Below the pieces are notes generated by a model. The model was not told the origin of the DNA, searched no databases, and was given only the letters and a program-made list of their open reading frames with translations. Shown here in pieces: positions 12,986-25,325 of a stretch of 64,000 nt of DNA; the stretch's first letter is position 1, and each line of letters opens with the position of its first letter. The stretch covers positions 11,410,841 to 11,474,840 of the forward strand of contig CM029369.1 of NCBI GenBank assembly GCA_017165825.1. The letters are read 5' to 3'. The stretch comes from Hepsetus odoe. Lineage: Eukaryota > Chordata > Actinopteri > Characiformes > Hepsetidae. Made by a program: the position numbers and the translations under genes.

Positions 12986-13145
12986 TAATTATGATAACTG
13001 GCTAGGTATATTTTTAAATGTCATCAACACATTTGATTTAGAATAGGGAGGTATTTATAGCATTTTAACATTGTTCTTTTGATTTTTTTTTGTTTTTTTT
13101 TTGTTTCACAAATCAGTTCTATCAGAAGGGTACTAGACAACACCA

Positions 13146-13147
<2 letters not shown>

Positions 13148-13228
<81 letters not shown>
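13148..13228. repeat. Compound (GT)n(GA)n microsatellite
   Basis: GT run followed directly by a GA run. It lies just before the conserved block that starts at 13245. Confidence 0.95.
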
Positions 13229-13231
<3 letters not shown>

Positions 13232-13244
13232 TTGCTCCTCTTTT

Positions 13245-13370
13245 GAGCTGCTGGCTGTTGGCTGGCTCAGCAGTGGTCGAGGATGGGTGTCAGATGGACT
13301 TCCACCACTGCCCAGCACTGGCAAAGTGCCAGCCAGACAACCTATCATCCATCTTTTTCCCCCTCTCTGA
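13245..13370 (+). repeat. Conserved block A1 of an inverted pair
   Basis: Runs from GAGCTGCTGGCTGTTGGC through GTCAGATGGACTTCCACCAC to a CCATC-T-rich end. It aligns with the reverse complement of 34431-34552 at roughly three quarters identity by eye. The block has no protein signature or SINE box and is followed, colinearly with its partner, by block A2. Confidence 0.7.
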
Positions 13371-13641
13371 TCCCTGACCTGTGACCTCTCACTAACTCTG
13401 CTGGGATATAGTGTTACACAAAACTCTGGTAAAGAAAAGTTTTTTCACCCTAAAGTAAAGGTGATGAAATAGACAGAACATTTGCACTTTGTACAAAATG
13501 TTCTTTTAATCTGTATACTTGGGCTTGTCTGCAGTGCCATTTAGTTCATATATTATTTCTTATTGTTTAATTTATTTACCTTTGTATTTATTTGTTGTTT
13601 TATAATGCAAGCTGTTAAACAGCATGACATCTATTATTGCC

Positions 13642-13750
13642 TCTGTGTCTCCAAATCCCTCAGATTTACAGGCTTTAACACAAGAAGAAAATCTTATGAC
13701 TGATCACACAAACCATGAATTCCGATGAATCTGCACTCAGACACCTGCTT
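13642..13750 (+). repeat. Conserved block A2 of an inverted pair
   Basis: About 108 bases, nearly identical to the reverse complement of 33271-33376. The core includes GATTTACAGGCTTTAACACA and CTTATGACTGATCACACAAA. Only a handful of mismatches and one 2-base gap are seen, whereas the sequence on either side is unrelated. Confidence 0.85.
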
Positions 13751-13867
13751 TTCCTCCAGGAAAATGTAAACGGTAAAGTTTAACAGTTAGGGTTAAGTTT
13801 TACAATTATTTAATGAAACAATTATTTGTAAGTAATACATTTAATAAATTATATTGTGATCTGTAGT

Positions 13868-14006
13868 GGGAGCAGGGAGCAGCTTGAGGAGACCCTGGAG
13901 AGCTGTATATATGCTCTAGAGAGGAGAGAACTGAAAGTGAGCAAGACAAATGCTGAATACATGAGTGTGAACGAAAGACAGGAAAGTGAAGTGGTCAGGA
14001 TTTAAA
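13868..14006 (+). mobile_element. RTE-like LINE reverse transcriptase fragment
   Basis: One frame reads REQLEETLES, YALERRELKVSK and AEYMSVNERQ, then stops. This matches the region after the RT palm in RTE-type elements (usual form YALERRGMKVSRSKTEYM). Only about 45 codons survive. Confidence 0.8.
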
Positions 14007-15498
14007 GACTAAAAAATACCACACAATAAACAAATTACTGAAACAAATAACTCTTTTAATCATTGCACTGATTCTTCATTACTGTGTGAAAGGAAACAGA
14101 TATGACTGGCAGACTTTCATTTCTTAAAGACTCTTTAAATCGAAATTATCTTGTATCTTTCGGACTTCAGGCTTCTGGCTCTTGACTCAAGAATAATTTG
14201 TGTGTTTGATTCTTTCATGTTCCACTGACTCTCTCCTTGACCTCCTTCAATTTGTCATTAGATGAGGCAGTCAACGTGACTTTCTTCTACAGCCTGCGTC
14301 ATCTCAAGTCCCCAAGCATTTTCTTTAAAATTAAGTACACTGTAGCTTTCTTTCACTAATTTTCATTATAATAGTTTTTAATTTCTTGTCATTACTGACT
14401 GTTTTCTTTCTTGAGTTTTTACTCATTTATAACACTTTTGTGTATTGCTTTTGGTAAAAATGGTTTGATTTATCTTATATATAGCATGCTCTTGAGTCAC
14501 TTTCCTAACTTGTAGGCTGTGTTTGTGTTACTACTTATCATTTATAGCTACAAGATTATAAAAGTTACTTCACAGTTCCTCCTCACAGCAGTAACTTTGG
14601 ACAGTCGCACAACTCAAATGCACTAGAAAAGGCTAGGGTTGATCTGTTATGTAAGAGAGTTGTGAGTGCATTTTTTATCTTTTTGGTTTTGAAATTAGAG
14701 AAGACCCATTGCTGAAGCAGTCGCAGAAGGTGGATACACTCTGTTCCTTCCCATGTCTTTTGGGTTTGCTAGTCAACCAGTTCACAAAATTGTTTTGTTC
14801 TCTAGAAGTAAATTTAGCTGAAAATGTATGTGTAAAATGACTCTTCTTCCCATAAGCACAGTCTTACTCAATACTCCAGCTTATTTCTGCTGCTTCAGCT
14901 TAAACATGAGCCCTGTCACCGGGAGGACTAAAAAAGACAAGAAATAACGATCAGAGGAAAAAGAATAAACAGCAACGCAGTATGGTTTCATCTTAAAAAC
15001 TGATGAATTTGATGGATTTTACTTGATTTTATTCATTTATTCATATTATGTACTCGTATATCTGTATCCTATGTCCTTCTCTCTTCTCCCTACCACATAG
15101 TTAACCCCATGTACCACATAGTTGACTCCATGGCACTATTCCTGTAGTTTAACCATTCCCTCATGTCCCTGTCACCTTTAACCTACATTTTACCAACTGT
15201 ACCTCTATTTTCTCAGTTTTTTCTGAGTAATGCTTTCTTAGCTCAAAAACACGCAAAACAAGGTCATAGTCTTAGATTAGGTGTCTCCATCAGAGGCCTT
15301 GGAGCTCCTGGGGGGGTAGATAAAAGGCACACTCTGAACTATGCAAAGAAGAGAGAGGATTCAACACAGAGAGAACACTGACCGGTCTCTTGAAGAACTC
15401 TGTTACTCTTCTGTTAATAAACTTTGCTATAGCTTAAAAACCTCTTTGCCTCATCACTGACTCTTTGAACCTCAGTTCTCAATCAGAGAATCCAACAA

Positions 15499-15747
15499 AG
15501 TGGCCTAGTGGTTAGGGAGTTGCCCCCACAATGGCAGATTGTGGGTTTGATTCCCTCACCAGTAGGTTGCCCTGAGGTACCCTTGAGCAAGGTTCCATCC
15601 CTGTCACTGCTCCCCAGGCGCTTTCAATAGCTGCCCACAGCTGCACGGTGTTTGCATGGGTTAAATGCAGAGGTCCAATTTCGTTGTGGTTCACTGTGTG
15701 CTGTGCTGTGACCTCGCAATGACAAAGGTTATCACTTTCACTTATAA
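15499..15747 (+). repeat. tRNA-derived SINE, near full length
   Basis: Has GTGGCCTAGTGGTTAGGGAG (A box), GTGGGTTTGATTCCC (B box), CCTGAGGTACCCTTGAGCAA and GCTGCCCACAGCTGCACGG, and ends in TATCACTTTCACTT. It serves as a reference copy for those at 5555, 52430 and 55727. Confidence 0.85.
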
Positions 15748-15893
15748 GTGATGAAGGTAAACCAAAAACCTACAATTATTTTACTGCTCAATTCTGACTG
15801 CAGATAAGATCAGGCACTGTCTTTGCACAGATTCCATTTTTGAAAGCATTCTTTGTTTACAGCATTTTTCCTGCCTAAAACCTTTGCACAGTA

Positions 15894-15936
15894 CTGTATA
15901 TATATATATGTATATTATATATATATATATATATAT

Positions 15937-15977
<41 letters not shown>

Positions 15978-15980
15978 TGT
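15894..15980. repeat. (TA)n microsatellite
   Basis: ATATAT run with a few C/G interruptions. The Tyr/Ile-rich frames on both strands are artefacts of it. Confidence 0.95.
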
Positions 15981-17729
15981 ATACATATATAAAAGAGAAA
16001 AGAAAGAGCAGAGGTTTCTTGAGGAAGAGGAAAGAAAGAGCAGAGGTAAAGGAGTGGGACTGTTTGGGAAGATTATTCCCTCTTGAAACTCCTCTGTCCA
16101 ATTAATTGGTTAATCTGCCTTTACCAACTGAAAACTATGAAAGTGCGTGACATATAATACTCTGATAATGATTAAGAAAGATTTTGTAATCTCACTAATC
16201 TTCACAGCATTAACAACTCCCCCCATCCCCACCCCAAAATAAACACTCTTTCAAACCAAATACCATCTGTATGTATCACACCTGGAAGGATTAGACTAAT
16301 GATTACGCTTATGCTTACAGGGAGCTGTGGATGTTTGTAAAGGCTAGAGGTTTTATTCATTTTTAATTATTTACTGCCTCATCTGATCAAATCATTATGG
16401 CTTGCTTTTGAAGACTAAAGTCCAAGAATATTTTTAGCCTGGGTATTTATTTCCACACTGATCCTTGGAGAATTCCTCACCAGCTTGTGTGACTAAAAAC
16501 TGAGCATTTAGAACAGCCCAAAAACCTTTTTTCATTCTGTTCAGCTAAAAAACAACAACAACACAGACACAAAAATGAATACATCTGTTTTCCTACTTCC
16601 CCTTAGTGAGTTCTCACCTTGAGATTAATGAATGAATTAATAATTAATTAAATAATAAATTATTGAATAATTCATGTATTGATTGCTTTTGTTTTAGTAA
16701 ACAATAAGATGGGCTTAATTTCACAAAAGGGTACATAAAAGCTTTGAATGTTACCTGCTGGCCATTAAACAAGGGAAAATGTCCAATACACTTTTTTTTT
16801 TTTTACATGTTTAGTACAGCAGTGCTATTTCTGCCATCATTAAATTTTTATGGCACCATTTTAGTGTTGGGTAATTTTCATTAAGTTAGAAGACCTGACA
16901 TGAGCCCTTTTAGTACGATTGACTTTTTAAAATAGATTATTCCAAAAAGCATCCTTTCAGCAAACTTCATAAAAACATTAATAAAAAGAAATTCTTGTGA
17001 ATTCTGGTGAAATACATTTTTCTTCATGTTAATTCTTGAAATTCTATAAATCATAGGCATGCTCATCAGACTGTTCACTACAATATGTTACATTACATGT
17101 AACATGCTATAAGACAAAGAATTGCTGGCACGTCACATTTTTAAATATTTCCGTTAGGGATCAAATCTTTATTGTTCCAGGATTTTCTTTAAAGGCCTTT
17201 GTCCTGTAATGTATTTTTCCTGAACCACTTATGCACTCCCAATAAGTACAATAAACGTTTCATATTCCAATATACTTTTATACTGATCTTACCTAATTTC
17301 TGCCTTCAAATAGGTTCTGAATTTTTTTTTTCTCCTGTGGATTTACGTAGTTTTAATGTAACGTAGTTTTAAATTGTGAACAAATATGGTTCTTTACAGA
17401 TTTTTTTCTAACTGATATTATGGAAAAGCTCAGCTGAATATGCTGAGTCATAACATACACCAAAAGGCTATGATTTAAATGAAAATAAAACTTAAAACTG
17501 CTCGTGTAGGCCCGAACAGCTCTAACCAGTAGAGGCATGAACTCCACAAGACCTCTGAAGGTGTGTTGTGGTTACTGGTACTATGCATTAGCAGCAGTCC
17601 AAAGTAATGTCCACAAAAATGCTAGAACTCAAAATTTCAAAAGGTTAATAATCCAGATACAAATCAAAGTTGAACTTTGTAAAACAGTGTTATTCTGTAT
17701 ATTACTATTGAGTCAAGTGTTCTTAGCTT

Positions 17730-19130
17730 TTCTTCTTCTTCTTTCAGTGGCTCCCTTTAAGGGGTTGCCGCAGCGGATGATCCGTTTCCATTTTTTTCTG
17801 TCCTCTTCCTCATTTGAACAACCACCTGCTTGTCCTTTCTCACCACATCCATAAACCTCTTCTTTGGTCTTCCTATTTTCCTTTTTACTGGCAGCTCCAT
17901 CTTCAACACCCTTCTCCCAGTATAATCCTCATCATGTACATGTCCAAACCAACACAATTTTGCTTCTCAAATTCTGTCTCAAAAATGTCTTTCTAATATA
18001 CTTATTTCTAATCCTGTCCATCCTTGACACTCCTAACAAAAATCTCAGCATCTTTACCTCTGCCACCTCCAGCTCTGCCCCCTGTCTTTTTTCAGCACTA
18101 CTGTCTCCAACCCATACATAGCTGGTTTCACTACCGTCCTTTAAACCATTCCCTTCGCTCTTGCTGGTACCCACCTGTCACAGATCATTCCTGCTGCTCT
18201 TCTCCATCTATTCCAATCTGTCTGCAGTTTCTTCTCCTTAGCTGTCTTCAACATCCCCCCTTACTCTGAACTGTTGATCCCAAGTATTTAAATTCCTCCA
18301 CCTTTATTAATTCCTCCACCTCTACTCCCTGCATCCTAGCCATTCCACCATTCTCCCTTTCTCCTCTCCATCAAAACCCTCACAGCAAACCTTGCATCTG
18401 TAGCGCTCTTTCTCAGCATAAAACCACACTGCTGCTCACTAATCATCACCTCTTTCCTTAGTTTCTTTCTCTTTTCTAACTTCCACTATTCTTTCCCATG
18501 ACTTCATACTGTGGCTGATCAACTTCATCCCTCTCCTGTTACTACAGCTCTGTGCAGCACCCACCATTTGAGCCTTTACTCTAACCTCATTTTCTTCCTC
18601 TCCTTGACCTCCAAGACCTACAGACCACAATCCTATGCTGTTTAGCTATGCTCTCCCCTGTCCCTACTTTGCAGTCTCTAATCTCCTTCAGATTGACCCT
18701 CCTGTAAAGGATATTATCCACCTGCGCACATCTTCCTCCACTCTTATTCATAACTCTATGCTCCTCTCGCTTATTAAAATAAGTATTAACTACAGTCATT
18801 TCCATCCTTTTAGCAAGATCCACAATTGTCTGACCTCCAGCATTCCTCTCCTTGATACCATATCTACCCATCACCTCCTCATCACCTCTGTTCACTTCAC
18901 CAACATGTCCATTAAAGTCTACACCAATCACCACTCTCTCTCCCCTGGGTACACTCTCCATCACTTCATCCAACTCACTCCAGAATTCTTCTTTCTCTTC
19001 CATCTCAGAACCTACTTGTGGGGCATAAGCACTAACAACATCCATTATCACACCTTCAACTTCCATCTTCAAACTCGTCACTCAATTTGACACTCTCTTC
19101 ACCTTCAAAAAAAAGCAAAAAACTTTTCTC
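17730..19130 (-). mobile_element. Degenerate RTE-like LINE, endonuclease to 3' end
   Basis: Non-LTR retrotransposon remnant. From 5' to 3' on the minus strand: an APE-type endonuclease frame at 18587-19081 (DVVSAYAPQVG, VIGVDFNGHVG, then NTYFNKREEHR and DNILYRR); a short RT piece (GMKLISHSMKSWERIVE) near 18500; the RT C-terminal piece with VAEVKMLRFLLGVSRMDRI near 18040; then WFGHV and IGRPKKRFMDVVRKD. It ends in a GAAGAAGAAG-type tail at 17730. Most of the RT core is deleted and several frames are shifted. The clade is inferred from the endonuclease and tail motifs. Confidence 0.85.
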
Positions 19131-19781
19131 CTTCCATCCACATCATGGTAAAACAATTTAAAACCACCTCCAATACACCTTAATAGGCTTTACTACCCTT
19201 CCATCTAGTCTCTTACACACACAAAATATCAACTTTCCTTCTCTCCAGTCATGCTGCCAACATCAAAGTTACTACCCTCACTTCCACTCTCCTACCTTTC
19301 CTTCTCTACTCCTGCCTCCAGATATTCTTTCCTTCTTTTTTCTTCTTCTCAGTAGCCCAATATCCAGCAGCACCCTGTTGGCTAACAGTACTGGTGGCGG
19401 TTGTTGTTATCCGAGCCTCGACTGATCCAATATGTAAATATGTAGATATGTTTTATTGTCTGTATATCTGATCTGGCGTAAGTTTTACACCTTTTGCTGA
19501 TCCTGACATAACCTCCCCATTTATCAAGGCTTGAAAACGGCACAAAGAAATACACTGGCATGTGCATCCCTACATCCCTAGTGGCTGGCTTAAGGGTTCT
19601 TAGCTTTTGTGCTTTTTAATTTTTTGACTGTGAAAAAAACAATGCCATAGTAAGTAGTTTATTAGCATTGTATAAAGTTATGAAGTGTCCAAGTACAAAG
19701 GACTCTCAAAGGTGCAGCATCAGCTAAAGATGTGATCTGCATTCACACTTGCTTCTGGACATCCTTCTTACAAGGAGTGTA

Positions 19782-19785
<4 letters not shown>

Positions 19786-19842
<57 letters not shown>
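19786..19842. repeat. (CT)n microsatellite
   Basis: Pure CT run of about 55 bases. Confidence 0.97.
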
Positions 19843-19843
<1 letters not shown>

Positions 19844-19970
19844 TCTGTCGCTGTCTCATCTCTTCTGTATCTCCTGATTTATTGTGACATTTGTGGGGAT
19901 GTGTGTGCATGTTGGTGCCGCTGGGTCATTCTGCTGTTTTCTGCCATCCCTTCCAGTCGTATTCATACAC

Positions 19971-19973
19971 ACA

Positions 19974-20049
<76 letters not shown>
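19971..20049. repeat. (CA)n microsatellite
   Basis: Nearly pure CA run of about 78 bases. The His/Thr frames and the reverse Cys/Val frame across it are artefacts. Confidence 0.97.
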
Positions 20050-20050
<1 letters not shown>

Positions 20051-21085
20051 GAGAGAGGGAGAGTAAGACAGAGAGGAAGAGAAATAGGAAGAGTAAGAGA
20101 GAAACTGAAAGAGGAAAAGATATTAGAAAGAAGAGCTGTGCAAGTGAGAGATCACATTCCTTTTGGCAGGTCTAATTGTGCTGACCTCCATCTTCTTTGG
20201 AAAATAAATAAGGGATTATAAAGGAATGCAGAGGGTGGACAAAGCTAAATGTCTGACAGAAAGTGAAGAAGGGAGGTGAATGGCTCTCTAAGTGGCTGAG
20301 ACTCTTTAGACTGAATGGACAATAGAGTTCTCATTTCTTCTCCTCACTCCTCTTTTCTGGAGGTGAGAGTGTGTGAGTGTGTAAGGACAGGAGCAGTTTG
20401 CTCTGTCTGTTTCCATCAGCAGGTTCAGCCATCAGTGCAAGACGCTGGTCTAGGTTACCGCAGCACTGTGAAGCATATGTTGCTGTTTTATTGGCCGTGA
20501 CAGCACTGGAATGTGGTGTCTGTCACCACCAGTACCCAGGTGTCAATGAGAACCATAAAACACACCTGACTCCTGTCACACACACACACACACACACATG
20601 CACATCTAACCATCCCTATCAACCACAAAGAACAGAGGGTTCCCAGCTCTCTCTCTCTTTTTCTTGCAGTACTAAGATGATTGGTATGTGAAAGAGAACA
20701 TTAATGCAAGTAGCTGTAGTGCTAATATTTTGAACTTCAGCCATGAATATGATTTCCATGCTCTCCGACTGCTCAGAGAGATTGTACATTTATTTAAATG
20801 CTCATTAGTCCTTCACAACCTACTACATATAATGTGATCATCAAACTCCAGAAGAAGCAAAAATACATTAACTGTCAGAGCTCACAGCAAGAACCACATC
20901 AATCCAAACTCAGCTCAGTGCGTGTGAGATGAGAGACAGCCTTAGTCTTATGACCAGACAGTTTTCATAAATTAATCCAGCAGCACTCTTCTCCTCATAA
21001 AGATTCACAAATCTGCTGAGGTTAAACTCTGCATAGTCAGTTGTCTCTGTGTGTACAAGGCCATGAAACGACCCTTAGAGGGGAA

Positions 21086-21111
21086 GGTTAGGGTTAGGGT
21101 TAGGGTTAGGG
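21086..21111 (+). repeat. Interstitial telomeric repeat (TTAGGG)4
   Basis: GG followed by four perfect TTAGGG units. No subtelomeric features lie around it. Confidence 0.95.
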
Positions 21112-22129
21112 TAAAGTCATCAAATACATCAAATTTTGAAATGTATGAGATTTATGAAATTTATAAGTTTTTTTATTTATTATATATCTTTATTCTGGTC
21201 TGTTTATATGTAACCTGGAACTTGTTTAAGTCTTAGGAGCAATCCAGAGTTATTGTTAACTCTGAGTTAACTGTGTATGTGACAAATAAACTGGTTTTTA
21301 TCTTAAATTAATTTTCTTCTGTATTGTGACATGTTTCCAAGTGATGTTGACTTTAGCAACAACCAGCAGCTGAATATAGCAATCGCCATTGTTCAGATCA
21401 CTATTGTCACAGTGTTCTACTTTACATATTAGAGTGAAGAATCAGAAATGCTCCAGCAAGCTCTCATTTAAAAATTTCCAAAATACATAAAATGTATGTA
21501 CATGTAGTAATATAAGGAAACAACCTTTAAATACATACAGACATGTAAATATATTTTGTAGAAATAACATTTTGTTTTGTCTAAGACTGAACACCTTATA
21601 AAGTAATCTAATTTTAATCTTAGTTTTAGATCCTCAGTCAGATGTTGATAGCCCAGGGTTGTCAAATGTAAGCATGAATAAATCACAGGAAGACCTGAAT
21701 GGACACACAATTTATTGCACTCTAGAATTGTGTACATCCAATTGAGATTATGGCCCAATGAATCAAATAAACACAGATTTATTTTAAATTGGATGCTATA
21801 AGCTTTATTCTTTTGGAAAATGGCCTTTGAATACCTATGTAAGTTATTCTAAACCTTCATTCCATGGCTTAATATTGTTCAATTTTAACACACTTAATGC
21901 ACTGGAGAAACATTTAAAAGCATCAGAATTAAGAACTGCCAAGACTGAGAAGACATTGTAGAGAATATGGAACAATATTTGACCATATAGCAAATAGTTT
22001 GGCTGGAAATCAAATATGTCATTTAATTAATGTTTTTGACCAAACAGTGATAGTACAATATAGTACCTAATTAATTATTTTATTTTGTTTTATTTTATTT
22101 ACTGTCTTTGACCTAGACAATATTGTCTT

Positions 22130-23140
22130 TGACCTTGGAGGTTACAAGTGTTATCTCACAATAGTAGTAGTAGGAGCAGACCTTTGGTTCTAGCCAGGAT
22201 GATGAGAGTCTTTTCTGTTTGTAGTTTGCATTCAGCTCATCACCTGTTTTTTGGCCAACACCACTGTTTGCAGCCCATTTGAGATGGCTGGTCTCACTAC
22301 CATCCTGTAAATCGTTCATATTACTTTTGCTGGTGCCCGCCTGTCACAGATCACTCCTGCCAGTCTTCTGCACCCATTCCAACCTGCCTGCACTTTCCTT
22401 TCTTCAGTTCTCTTACTGTCTGTCTCCCTTACCACTTTTGCAGTAATTGCCCAGCAATCTGGTAACTCTTCACTACCTTCCAGCACACATGTTCACTCCT
22501 GCATGAATTTCACCTCACATTCTTCCTTTCCTCCTCTTCTTGACCTCCAAGGTCATCCTACAGACCACCATGCAATGCTGTTTAACTACACTCTCCCCTG
22601 TCACTACTTGCATCCTGCAAAGGATATATTCCTCCTGTGTGCATTTTCCTCCACCCTTGCATGTTACCCTGTGCTCGTTCCTCTTCTTAAAATAAGTATT
22701 TACTACAGCCATTTCCATCCTTTTAGTAAAAACCACAACCATCTGACCTTCAGCATTCCTCTACTTCACACCATATACACCCATCACCTCCTCATCACCT
22801 CTGTTCCCTTCACCAACATGTCCATTAAAATACGCACCAATCACCACTCTCTCTCCCCTGGGTACACTCTCTATCACTCCATCCAACTTTCTCCAGAAAT
22901 CTTCTTTCTCCTCCATCTCTTGTGCTACTTGTAGAAGTAGCTCTAGAAGCTACTTGTGGGGCATAAGCACTAATAACATTCATTATCACAACTTCGATTT
23001 CCAGGTTCATACTCATCACTCTATCTGACACTTTCTTCACCTCCAAAACTGTCTTTACATACTCTTCTTTCAGAATAACACCTGCCCCTTCTTCCCTCCA
23101 CTCCTTGGCAATTTGAACCTGCCTCCAACACAACTGGAAT
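22130..23140 (-). mobile_element. Degenerate RTE-like LINE, second copy
   Basis: Same family as 17730-19130. The minus strand has GAGVILKEEYVKTVLEVKKV and VISAYAPQV near 22970-23080, an endonuclease piece (RMEMAVVNTYFKKRNEHRV) near 22660, and a short RT C-terminal remnant (LQDGSETSH) near 22280. The endonuclease carries stops and a small insertion in the APQV region, and the RT core is deleted. Confidence 0.8.
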
Positions 23141-23511
23141 TACCCTCTTTCCATGTAGTCTCTTGCACACTCATATCAAAATATAAAAAAATTATCTCCA
23201 TCATATCAGGCAGTTGTTTGCTTTTCAAACAAAACTTCAAAGTTGGAAATGTCCTTTGAACTTTGACCATGTCCTTTATCCAGTTTCTTGCCTTATTCAT
23301 GTTTACTCACATCTGGCACCAGGGTGCACCCACAGAGGAAGTGTGCCACATCAGGCTTTAGGCATAGGCAAGACACGATGCGTCAGGTTCTAAGTAATTT
23401 GATGTAGGGCATGATGTGTCAAAGACTGGTTTAGAATGAAGCTCTGAGCAATGCCTGAAAGATGTTTAATCGGCAAAAGGAGATCTGCATTTTGGAGAAA
23501 GAGAGAGGAGG

Positions 23512-23576
<65 letters not shown>

Positions 23577-23632
23577 TGGGTGTGTGGGTGTGTGTGTGTG
23601 TGTGTATGTGTAGTTGTGTGCTTATGTACTTT
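23512..23632. repeat. (GT)n microsatellite
   Basis: GT run with GGGT interruptions toward its end. It lies 20 bases from the Tc1 element. Confidence 0.97.
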
Positions 23633-23651
23633 AGTACATTTAAAACATATA

Positions 23652-25179
23652 TACACTGCTCAAAAAATTAAAGGAACACTTTGAAAACACATCAGATCTC
23701 AATCGGAAAAAAACCATGCTGTATATCCAAAGTGATATGGAATCGGTAATGTGTTAGGAACAAAAGGATGCCACATCATTTAAAGAAAATGAAAATGATC
23801 AACCTACAGAGGACTTACTTTTAATTCATATTATGATAAACTGATTCGGCAGGCTAGTCCAATTTGCTGAAATGTCATCGTATGGCTCCCATGTGCTTGT
23901 ATGCATGCCTGACAACATCAGGGCTTTTTATGAGTTGACGGATTGTGTCCTGGGGTATCTCGTCCCAGATCCTGACCAGTGCATCACTGAGCACCTGGAC
24001 AGTCTGTGGTGGAACGTAATGGCGTCGGATGGACCTAAACATGATGTCCCAGATATGTTCTATTGGATTTCGGTCAGGCGAGAGTGTGGAGGCCAGTCAA
24101 TGGTATCAATTTCTTCATCCTCCAGGAACTGCCTGCATACTCTTGCCACATGAGGCCGGGCATTATCATGCACCAGGAGGAACCCAGGACCCACTACATC
24201 AGCGAAAGGTCTAACAATGGTTCTAAGGATTTCATCCTGATACCTAATGGCAGTCAGGGTGCCATCGTTTATCCTGTACAGGTCTGTGCCTCCCTCCATG
24301 TATATGCCTCCCCAGACCAACACAGACCCACCACCAAACCGATCATGCTGAACAATGTTGCAGGCAGCATAACTTTCACGGCGGCTTCTCCAGATCTTTT
24401 CACGTCTGTCACATGAGCTCAGAGTGAACCTGCTCTCATCTGTGAAAAGCACAGGGCGCCAGTGCCGGACCTGCCAATTTGGGTGTTCTCTGGCAAATGC
24501 CAGTCAAGCTCCACGGTGTGGGCTAGTGAACACAGGGCCCACTAGAGGACGTCGGGCCCTCAGGCCACCCTCATGAAGTCTGTTTCTAATGGTTTGGTCA
24601 AAGACATTCACGCCAGTGGCCCTCTGGAGGTCACTTTGTAGGGCTCTCGCAGTACTCGTCCTGTTCCTCCTTGCACAAAGGAGCAGATACCGGTCCTGCT
24701 GATGGGCTAAGGACCTCCGACAGCCCTGCCCAGCTCTCCTAGAGTAACCGGCTGTCTCCTGGAATCTTTACCATGCTCTTAGGACTGTGCTGAGAGACAC
24801 AGCAAACCTCCTGGCAATGGCATGTATTGATGTGCCATCCTGGTGGAGTTGGACTCCCTGTGCAACCTCTGTAGGGTCCAGGTATCGCCTCATGCTGACC
24901 TTAGTCAAATGCAAAACTACTGAAAAACAGTCAAAAACAGAAGAGGAGGGAAAAAATTAGGTCTGTGGCCTCCACCTGCAAAACCATTTCTGTTTTTGGG
25001 GTCGTCTCATTGTTGCCCCTTTAGTGCACCTGTTGTTAATTTCATCAACAGCAAAACAGCCGACACTGATTAACAGCCCCCTCTGCTACTGAACTGACCA
25101 GATCAACATCCCTGAAGTTTAAGTGACTTAAACTATACTCTGATTAAAAAGTGTTCCTTTAATATTTTTGAGCAGTGTA
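23652..25179 (-). mobile_element. Tc1-like transposon, complete ends, dead transposase
   Basis: The inverted terminal repeats begin TACACTGCTCAAAAA at the left and end in TTTTTGAGCAGTGTA at the right, and both continue inward to AAAGGAACACTT. TA dinucleotides flank both ends, the usual Tc1 target duplication. The length of about 1.53 kb is normal for an autonomous Tc1 element. Confidence 0.9.
23875..24893 (-). pseudogene. Tc1 transposase pseudogene
   Basis: Encodes the DDE transposase of the surrounding element, starting at an ATG (MRRYLDPTEVAQ) and ending near a TGA at 23875. Visible motifs are a helix-turn-helix with VSLSTVLRAW, TDESRFTLSS (first Asp), LVHDNARPHVA (second Asp) and NPIEHIWD (Glu). 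At least two in-frame stops occur, one just after LRAW and one before LAFAREHP. A one-base shift near 24087 separates DWPPHS from NPIE. The reading frame is about the family length of 340 codons, so the gene died by point lesions rather than by deletion. Confidence 0.9.
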
Positions 25180-25244
25180 TATTACAGTGTTTCATTTGAA
25201 CTTTAAGTGCTGATAGTCATGTATTTTAGGCAAGTATAGATAAA

Positions 25245-25325
25245 TGCTGGTCAATCAGTGAACCACAACAAAATGCAGCTTCTGCATTTAACCCATACAC
25301 ACTGTGGAGCAGGGCAGCTATTTAA
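25245..25325 (-). repeat. SINE 3' tail fragment
   Basis: Contains CAGTGAACCACAACAAAATG and GCATTTAACCCATACACAC, the reverse complement of the 3' part of the SINE at 15499-15747. No promoter boxes are left. Confidence 0.6.

Noticed and set aside
15499..15600. Possible tRNA gene
   Set aside because: The A and B boxes are present but there is no cloverleaf with anticodon arm and acceptor stem, and the same sequence recurs in many copies; it is a SINE head. The same holds for the other SINEs.
19884..20221. His/Thr-rich and Cys/Val-rich open frames over the CA run
   Set aside because: Microsatellite translation artefacts; the same applies at 7583-7933, 23390-23684, 26118-26621, 35121-35452, 39000-39272 and 40304-40710.
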